Assembly (NCBI GenBank): GCA_036401755.1
Contig: DASWUD010000265.1
Location: 1 to 10,384 of the forward strand
Origin: DASWUD01 sp036401755
GTDB lineage: Bacteria; Pseudomonadota; Gammaproteobacteria; Thiohalomonadales; Thiohalomonadaceae
Length of the DNA: 10,384 nt
Direction: 5' to 3'
Part shown: one piece after another, positions 6,206 through 10,384 of the stretch
Layout of the letters: every line of letters begins with the position of its first letter
Numbering within the stretch: the stretch's first letter is position 1
Program-made: the position numbers and the translations under genes
Notes under the pieces: generated by a model
Told to the model about the DNA's origin: nothing
The model's database searches: none
Seen by the model: only the letters and a program-made list of their open reading frames with translations

Positions 6206-7228
6206 ATGACAACAACTATCGCGCTCGACGCCATGAGCGGGGATCACGGTTACAGTGTGGTCGTTCCCGCGGCCATGCAATCACTCAACAAGGATCCCGA
6301 TCTCTGCCTGATTCTGGTGGGGGATCAGCAGCAGCTTGCCGACGAGGTGAGACGTCTTGCGCCAAACGGACACCCGCGCCTGACCATCCACCATGCCTCG
6401 CAGGTGGTGCTGATGGACGATTCGCCATCGCTAGCGCTACGCAGCAAGAAAGACTCCTCGATGCGTGTGGCGATCAACCTGGTCAAGGAGGGGGCGGCGC
6501 AGGCGTGTGTCAGTGCCGGCAATACCGGTGCACTGATGGCCACGGCGCGCTTTGTGCTCAAAACCCTGCCGGGTATTGATCGCCCGGCCATCATCACCGC
6601 GCTGCCCACCATCAACGGGCATACCCATATGCTCGATCTCGGCGCCAACGTCGACTCTTCAGCTGAAAATCTTCTGCAGTTTGCCGTAATGGGCTCGGTG
6701 CTCACCAAGGCCGTCGACAATATCGAGCGTCCCACCGTGGGCCTGCTCAACATTGGTGAGGAGGAGATCAAGGGCAACGAGCAGGTGAAGGAGGCGGCCA
6801 AGCTGCTCGCGGCCAGCAACCTCAACTACGTGGGTTATGTGGAAGGCGACGACATCTACAAAGGTACCGTCGACGTAGTGGTCTGCGACGGTTTCATCGG
6901 CAATGTCGCGCTGAAGAGCAGTGAAGGGGTGGCCAAGATGTTTAGCCACTCCCTCAAGCAGGAGTTCAAGCGCAATCTCTTCACCAAGCTGGCGGCCCTG
7001 GTGGCCATGCCGGTTTTGAAGGCATTTCGCAGCCGATTCGATCCACGGGAGTATAATGGTGCGAGTCTGGTCGGATTACGCGGCATCGTTATCAAGAGTC
7101 ACGGCAGCGCTGATGCCTTCTCTTTTGCTAACGCGATACGGGAAGCAGTGCACGAGGTTCACAAGAACGTTCCGATCAAAATCCAACAAGAGTTGAGTCA
7201 CCACCTGGCAGAGGGGCAACCTGTTTGA
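6206..7228 (+). CDS. plsX: Phosphate acyltransferase PlsX
   Basis: Converts acyl-ACP and phosphate to acyl-phosphate, the donor used by PlsY to start phospholipid synthesis; a peripheral membrane enzyme. From the ATG at 6206 it has 340 residues (an adjacent in-frame TTG at 6203 adds one). Family motifs are IALDAMSGDHG (residues 4-14), SSMRVAI and VKEGAAQACVSAGNTGALMA (about 87-111), LDLGANVD, GLLNIGEEEIKGNE, DVVVCDGFIGNV, and EYNGASLVGLRG with IKSHGSAD near the end. E. coli has GGD where this protein has SGD at residues 11-13, a mild change. The ribosome site is weak (AAGAA). The stop TGA overlaps the fabH TTG start by four bases, so the two are probably translationally coupled. Confidence 0.97.
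   Translation: MTTTIALDAMSGDHGYSVVVPAAMQSLNKDPDLCLILVGDQQQLADEVRRLAPNGHPRLTIHHASQVVLMDDSPSLALRSKKDSSMRVAINLVKEGAAQACVSAGNTGALMATARFVLKTLPGIDRPAIITALPTINGHTHMLDLGANVDSSAENLLQFAVMGSVLTKAVDNIERPTVGLLNIGEEEIKGNEQVKEAAKLLAASNLNYVGYVEGDDIYKGTVDVVVCDGFIGNVALKSSEGVAKMFSHSLKQEFKRNLFTKLAALVAMPVLKAFRSRFDPREYNGASLVGLRGIVIKSHGSADAFSFANAIREAVHEVHKNVPIKIQQELSHHLAEGQPV
7211..7216 (+). promoter_or_regulatory. Ribosome binding site that fixes the fabH TTG start
   Basis: GAGGGG lies inside the last plsX codons, eight bases before the TTG at 7225. Together with the N-terminal match to FabH (MKYSRIIGTGGYLPE) it supports the TTG; no ATG or GTG nearby in frame fits the family. Confidence 0.7.
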
Positions 7229-8184
7229 AATACTCACGCATCATCGGTACCGGCGGTTATCTGCCAGAGAAAGTGTTGACCAACTATGATCTCGAAAAGA
7301 TGGTCGACACCTCAGACGAGTGGATCGTCGAGCGCACCGGTATCCGTGAGCGCCACATTGCAGCCGAGGGGCAAACCACTTGTGACTTGGCTGAGCAGGC
7401 CGCGCGCAATGCGATGGCGGCTGCGGGGGTTGGCGCGGACGAAATCGATCTGATCATCGTCGCCACCACCACTCCCGATCTCATCTTTCCCAGCACCGCC
7501 TGCCTGTTGCAGCAGCGCCTCGGCGTGCGCGGCTGCCCCGCCTTCGACGTGCAGGCAGTTTGCACCGGCTTTGTCTATGCGCTCGGCATCGCCGACAAAT
7601 TCGTGCGCGCCGGCGGAGTGCGCAACGCACTGGTGGTGGGAGCGGAGACGCTGTCGCGCATCACCGACTGGAGCGATCGCACCACCTGTGTGTTGTTCGG
7701 CGACGGCGCCGGTGCCGCGATCATTCAGGCTTCTGAACAACCGGGCATCCTCTCCACCCACCTCCATGCCGATGGCCAGTATCACGACCTGCTCGATGTC
7801 TCCGGCGGGGTATCTGTCGGGTTTCCGGAGGCAGGCGCCTTCATGCAGATGAAGGGCAACGAGGTCTTCAAGGTGGCGGTCAACACCCTGGGGCGCATCG
7901 TTGATGAAACTCTGGAGGCGAATGGTCTGACCAAGAGCGACATCAAGTGGCTGGTGCCGCATCAGGCCAATGTGCGCATCATTGCGGCCACTGCCAAGAA
8001 ACTGAACATGTCGATGGATAATGTGGTGTTGACCGTGCCGTTCCACGGCAACACCTCCGCTGCCTCCGTGCCGCTGGCGCTCGATGTGGCGGTGCGCGAC
8101 GGGCGAATCCAGCGCGGCGACATGATCCTGCTGGAGGCCTTCGGTGGTGGCTTCACCTGGGGCTCAGCTCTGGTCAAATTCTGA
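7225..8184 (+). CDS. fabH: 3-oxoacyl-[ACP] synthase III (KAS III, FabH)
   Basis: Starts fatty-acid synthesis by condensing acetyl-CoA with malonyl-ACP to acetoacetyl-ACP. The 319-residue protein carries the Cys-His-Asn triad C113 (in AVCTGF), H246 (in VPHQAN) and N276 (in FHGNTSAAS), offset by one to two residues from E. coli C112/H244/N274. Other family marks are GTGGYLP at the start, DEWIVERTGIRERHI, FGDGAGA, and the C-terminal EAFGGGFTWGSALVKF. Initiation is at TTG, overlapping the plsX stop by four bases, with GAGGGG upstream. The rare start codon and overlap suggest that output is tied to plsX translation. The gap to fabD is 40 bp. Confidence 0.97.
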   Translation: MKYSRIIGTGGYLPEKVLTNYDLEKMVDTSDEWIVERTGIRERHIAAEGQTTCDLAEQAARNAMAAAGVGADEIDLIIVATTTPDLIFPSTACLLQQRLGVRGCPAFDVQAVCTGFVYALGIADKFVRAGGVRNALVVGAETLSRITDWSDRTTCVLFGDGAGAAIIQASEQPGILSTHLHADGQYHDLLDVSGGVSVGFPEAGAFMQMKGNEVFKVAVNTLGRIVDETLEANGLTKSDIKWLVPHQANVRIIAATAKKLNMSMDNVVLTVPFHGNTSAASVPLALDVAVRDGRIQRGDMILLEAFGGGFTWGSALVKF

Positions 8185-8224
8185 TCGCCTTAAAACAGAA
8201 TAAAGAAAGAGGAAAGACACAACC

Positions 8225-9157
8225 ATGTCACTCGCCTTTGTATTCCCCGGTCAGGGCTCCCAGTCGATCGGTATGTTGGCAGATCTCGCCGCGACCTATC
8301 CGCAGGTGGAGCAGACCTTTGCCGAAGCCTCGGCGGTCCTCGGCTACGATCTGTGGAAGATCGTGCAGAACGGTCCTGAGAGCGAACTGAACAACACCGC
8401 CGTTACTCAGCCCGCCATGCTCTGTGCCGGCGTTGCCGCCTGGCGCATCTGGCAGGCCCAGGGCGGGGCCATGCCGAAGATGATGGCCGGTCACAGCCTC
8501 GGTGAATACACCGCACTGGTCTGCGCCGGTGCCATCTCTTTCACCGACGCGGTGGCACTGGTCGCCGAGCGCGGTCGCCTGATGCAGGAGGCGGTACCAG
8601 CAGGTGAAGGGGCGATGGCCGCCATCCTCGGTCTTGAGGATGCCCAGGTGCTCGCTGTCTGCAATGAGGCCGCGCAGGGCGAGGTGGTCTCCGCCGTCAA
8701 TTTCAATTCGCCCGGCCAAGTGGTGGTGGCGGGCAAGAGCGGTGCGGTCAACCGCGCTGTAGAGCTGGCCAAGGCGGCAGGCGCCAAACGTGCGCTGCTG
8801 TTGCCGGTCAGCGTACCCTCCCACTGCGCGTTGATGAAGCCGGCGGCGGACAAACTGGCCGAGCGTCTCAAGTCGATTACCGTGAAGTCACCTGCGATTC
8901 CTGTGGTCAACAATGTCGATGTCACCATGGCCAGTGAGCCTGATGCCATCCGCGATGCCCTGGTGCGCCAGCTCTACAGCCCAGTGCGCTGGGTGGAGAC
9001 TATCGAAAAGATGGCGGCTAGCGGTGTGACTCAACTGGTCGAGTGCGGACCCGGCAAGGTGCTGGTGGGGCTCAACAAACGTATCGTCAAAGAGATGGCG
9101 ACCTGGGCGGTCTATGATCCGGCCGGCCTAGAACAGGCCAAGAGTGAACTCGCATAA
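8225..9157 (+). CDS. fabD: Malonyl-CoA:ACP transacylase FabD
   Basis: Moves malonate from CoA to acyl carrier protein, supplying the chain-extension unit. The 310-residue protein has the full acyltransferase set: FPGQGSQ (7-13), nucleophile S91 in AGHSLGEY, R116 in AERGRLMQ, catalytic H200 in VPSHC, and the C-terminal VECGPGKVLVGLNKR. The length is the usual one. The ATG is preceded by AGAGGA (8208-8213) at a rather long spacing of 11 bases. The gene is preceded by fabH and followed by fabG after 12 bp, within the expected fab operon. Confidence 0.98.
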   Translation: MSLAFVFPGQGSQSIGMLADLAATYPQVEQTFAEASAVLGYDLWKIVQNGPESELNNTAVTQPAMLCAGVAAWRIWQAQGGAMPKMMAGHSLGEYTALVCAGAISFTDAVALVAERGRLMQEAVPAGEGAMAAILGLEDAQVLAVCNEAAQGEVVSAVNFNSPGQVVVAGKSGAVNRAVELAKAAGAKRALLLPVSVPSHCALMKPAADKLAERLKSITVKSPAIPVVNNVDVTMASEPDAIRDALVRQLYSPVRWVETIEKMAASGVTQLVECGPGKVLVGLNKRIVKEMATWAVYDPAGLEQAKSELA

Positions 9158-9169
9158 GGGAGATAAAGA

Positions 9170-9910
9170 ATGCTACAGAATGAAATTGCATTGGTGAGCG
9201 GGGCGAGCCGCGGCATTGGACAGGCGATTGCCCTGCAGCTCGGCAAGGCCGGCGCTACCGTGATCGGTACCGCCACCTCGGAAAAGGGCGCTGCCCAGAT
9301 CAGCGAAAGCTTCAAAGCCGAGGGCATCAAGGGCGTGGGGCTGGTGATGAATGTCACCGAGCAGGCGAGCATCGACGCGGCCATCGCCCAGGTCGAGAAG
9401 GAGTTCGGTACCATCTCCATCCTCATCAACAACGCCGGCATCACCCGCGACAACCTGCTGATGCGTATGAAGGACGAGGAGTGGAACGACATCATCGACA
9501 CCAACCTCAGCTCCGCCTACCGTCTCTCCAAGGCGTGTCTGCGCGCCATGATGAAGGCACGCAAGGGGCGCATCATCAACATTGCCTCGGTGGTTGCCTG
9601 TTCGGGCAATGCCGGACAAACCAACTACTCCGCCGCCAAGGCGGGGATGATCGGTTTCACCAAATCACTGGCCAGAGAAGTGGGCTCGCGCGGCATCACC
9701 GTCAACGCCGTGGCGCCCGGCTTCATCGATACCGACATGACCCGCGCGCTGCCCGAAGAACACAAAACGGCGCTGCTGAACCAGATTCCCCTCAACCGTC
9801 TTGGTCATCCCGAAGAGATCGCTGCTGCCGTGGTTTTCCTTGCATCACCCGGCGCAGCTTACATCACTGGCGAGACCCTGCACGTCAATGGCGGAATGTA
9901 CATGGGCTGA
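9170..9910 (+). CDS. fabG: 3-oxoacyl-[ACP] reductase FabG
   Basis: NADPH-dependent short-chain dehydrogenase that reduces 3-ketoacyl-ACP to (R)-3-hydroxyacyl-ACP, working as a tetramer. The 246-residue protein shows the nucleotide-binding GASRGIG (11-17), NNAG (87-90), TNLSS (111-115), catalytic S140, Y153 and K157 (YSAAK), VAPGFIDTDMT, and the C-terminal ITGETLHVNGGMYMG. All support true FabG rather than another SDR enzyme. The loop after the catalytic serine reads SVVACSGN where E. coli has SVVGTMGN, so the usual glycine is alanine. GGGAG (9158-9162) lies seven bases before the ATG. About 140 bp with a probable promoter follow before acpP. Confidence 0.97.
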   Translation: MLQNEIALVSGASRGIGQAIALQLGKAGATVIGTATSEKGAAQISESFKAEGIKGVGLVMNVTEQASIDAAIAQVEKEFGTISILINNAGITRDNLLMRMKDEEWNDIIDTNLSSAYRLSKACLRAMMKARKGRIINIASVVACSGNAGQTNYSAAKAGMIGFTKSLAREVGSRGITVNAVAPGFIDTDMTRALPEEHKTALLNQIPLNRLGHPEEIAAAVVFLASPGAAYITGETLHVNGGMYMG

Positions 9911-9973
9911 TTACCCTTTTCAATTCAACGGGATGCACGCAATATTAGATGTGGTTTCGCCGCATAGATACTG

Positions 9974-10018
9974 CTGGCATCCCTCGGCGGTTTTAAATAA
10001 AATATCGCCGGTTAACCG
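9974..10018 (+). promoter_or_regulatory. Candidate acpP promoter with inverted repeats
   Basis: CTGGCA (9974-9979), 18 bases and TAAAAT (9998-10003) form a plausible sigma-70 promoter in the 140-bp fabG-acpP gap. The -10 region lies in an AT-rich stretch flanked by CGGCG (9985-9989) and CGCCG (10006-10010). A perfect 10-base palindrome CGGTTAACCG (10009-10018) overlaps the likely start site. Acyl carrier protein is very abundant, so a dedicated promoter is expected. The repeats could be an operator, but no known regulator site is recognised. Confidence 0.45.
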
Positions 10019-10034
10019 AAGGTTTTATCCATCT

Positions 10035-10040
10035 GGAGGA
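10035..10040 (+). promoter_or_regulatory. Ribosome binding site that decides the acpP start
   Basis: GGAGGA lies ten bases before the ATG at 10051 but only one base before an in-frame ATG at 10042. The spacing and the family N-terminus (MSTVEERVKK) choose 10051. Confidence 0.8.
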
Positions 10041-10050
10041 AATGTACGTC

Positions 10051-10290
10051 ATGAGTACTGTCGAAGAGCGCGTCAAGAAGATCGTTGTAGAGCAGCTGGG
10101 TGTTAAAGAGGAAGAAGTAAAGAACAGCTCCTCTTTCGTCGATGATCTGGGCGCCGATTCCCTCGACACCGTCGAACTGGTTATGGCTCTTGAAGAAGAG
10201 TTCGAAACCGAGATTCCGGACGAAGATGCCGAGAAGATCACCACCGTCCAGCAGGCCATTGACTACGTCAATGCCCACTCGGCTGGTTGA
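10051..10290 (+). CDS. acpP: Acyl carrier protein
   Basis: Carries growing acyl chains on a 4'-phosphopantetheine arm through fatty-acid and lipid synthesis. The 79-residue, strongly acidic protein begins MSTVEERVKK and has the attachment site DSL with S37, followed by helix II (DTVELVMALEEEFETEIPDED), and closes with TTVQQAIDYVN. It follows E. coli AcpP nearly throughout. A frame extended by three residues to an ATG at 10042 is rejected on ribosome-site spacing. It lies downstream of fabG with its own candidate promoter and upstream of an intrinsic terminator and fabF, the usual order. Confidence 0.98.
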   Translation: MSTVEERVKKIVVEQLGVKEEEVKNSSSFVDDLGADSLDTVELVMALEEEFETEIPDEDAEKITTVQQAIDYVNAHSAG

Positions 10291-10307
10291 TCTGATCTGA
10301 TTCACCC

Positions 10308-10347
10308 AAGGCCGCCGCCACATCACGTGGCGCGCGGCCTTTTGTTT
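10308..10347 (+). terminator. Intrinsic terminator between acpP and fabF
   Basis: A 14-bp stem with one bulged C at 10333 (arms 10308-10321 and 10327-10341, loop ATCAC) runs into TTTTGTTT. It lies 17 bases after the acpP stop and 28 bases before the fabF start. It should end most acpP transcripts and let a fraction read into fabF. Confidence 0.85.
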
Positions 10348-10374
10348 GGTAAGACTGAATAGAGGATTTCTCTC

Positions 10375-10384
10375 TTGGCTAAGA
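10375..10384 (+). CDS. fabF: Start of 3-oxoacyl-[ACP] synthase II FabF (cut by window edge)
   Basis: Only the first three codons and one base are present: TTG GCT AAG A. This fits the FabF start M-(S/A)-K-(R/K). AGAGGA (10361-10366) lies eight bases upstream, and fabF normally follows acpP. The enzyme elongates acyl-ACP with malonyl-ACP. Identification rests mainly on position and the ribosome site, so it is tentative. Confidence 0.6.

Noticed and set aside
7052..7057. Perfect TATAAT inside the 3' part of plsX, possible fabH promoter
   Set aside because: It encodes the conserved Tyr-Asn of the PlsX EYNGA motif, and no acceptable -35 box lies 16-18 bases upstream. An internal promoter remains possible but is not supported.
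7312..8046. 244-residue open frame on the minus strand opposite fabH
   Set aside because: FabH on the plus strand has its full catalytic triad; the antisense product matches nothing I recognise.
10042..10050. Upstream in-frame ATG of acpP
   Set aside because: It begins only one base after the GGAGGA ribosome site and would add three residues not seen in AcpP.
1..10384. Search for CRISPR arrays, insertion sequences, tRNA or rRNA genes, att sites and defence or novel gene systems
   Set aside because: No spaced repeats, transposase or integrase genes, cloverleaf sequences or unfamiliar conserved gene sets were seen; every sizeable gene belongs to a known housekeeping family.

Overview
This window is a conserved housekeeping stretch from a gammaproteobacterium. 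The evidence is the gene order rne < > rluC - HAD phosphatase - S49 peptidase > < maf/yceF < > yceD - rpmF - plsX - fabH - fabD - fabG - acpP - fabF, together with close matches to the E. coli proteins as I recall them. The short single-domain S49 peptidase next to rluC, and the TTG starts, fit Pseudomonas/Chromatiales-type lineages better than enterics. A sulfur-oxidizing or purple-sulfur relative is a guess I cannot confirm from sequence alone. I see no mobile elements, CRISPR arrays, tRNA or rRNA genes, or signs of recent transfer.

Layout. Positions 1-1414 (minus strand) hold the N-terminal 471 codons of RNase E, cut by the window edge. A gap of about 385 bp (1415-1798) separates it from rluC and contains several inverted repeats that would lie in the rne 5' leader. 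Positions 1799-4452 (plus strand) carry rluC, a HAD-family phosphatase starting one base inside the rluC stop, and a membrane-anchored S49 peptidase. A hairpin at 4462-4487 separates this from the convergent nucleotide pyrophosphatase gene yceF (4496-5074, minus strand). After a divergent spacer (5075-5402) the plus strand holds the ribosome/fatty-acid cluster: yceD, rpmF (L32), an intrinsic terminator, plsX, fabH, fabD, fabG, acpP, a second intrinsic terminator, and the first codons of fabF at the right edge.

How the genes work together. FabD makes malonyl-ACP, FabH condenses it with acetyl-CoA, FabG reduces the 3-ketoacyl-ACP, AcpP carries the chain, FabF elongates it, and PlsX converts acyl-ACP to acyl-phosphate for phospholipid synthesis. 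L32, YceD, RluC and RNase E belong to ribosome assembly and RNA processing. The cluster therefore joins ribosome and membrane production.

The most notable signal is in front of yceD. A near-consensus sigma-70 promoter (TTGACA, 17-base spacer, TATTAT) has an AT-rich upstream block and a discriminator, GCGCCGCC, almost identical to that of rRNA promoters. It places the transcription start at or next to the A of the yceD ATG. This predicts growth-rate or stringent control and a leaderless yceD message. No undescribed system is evident; the regulatory observations are the material worth checking.
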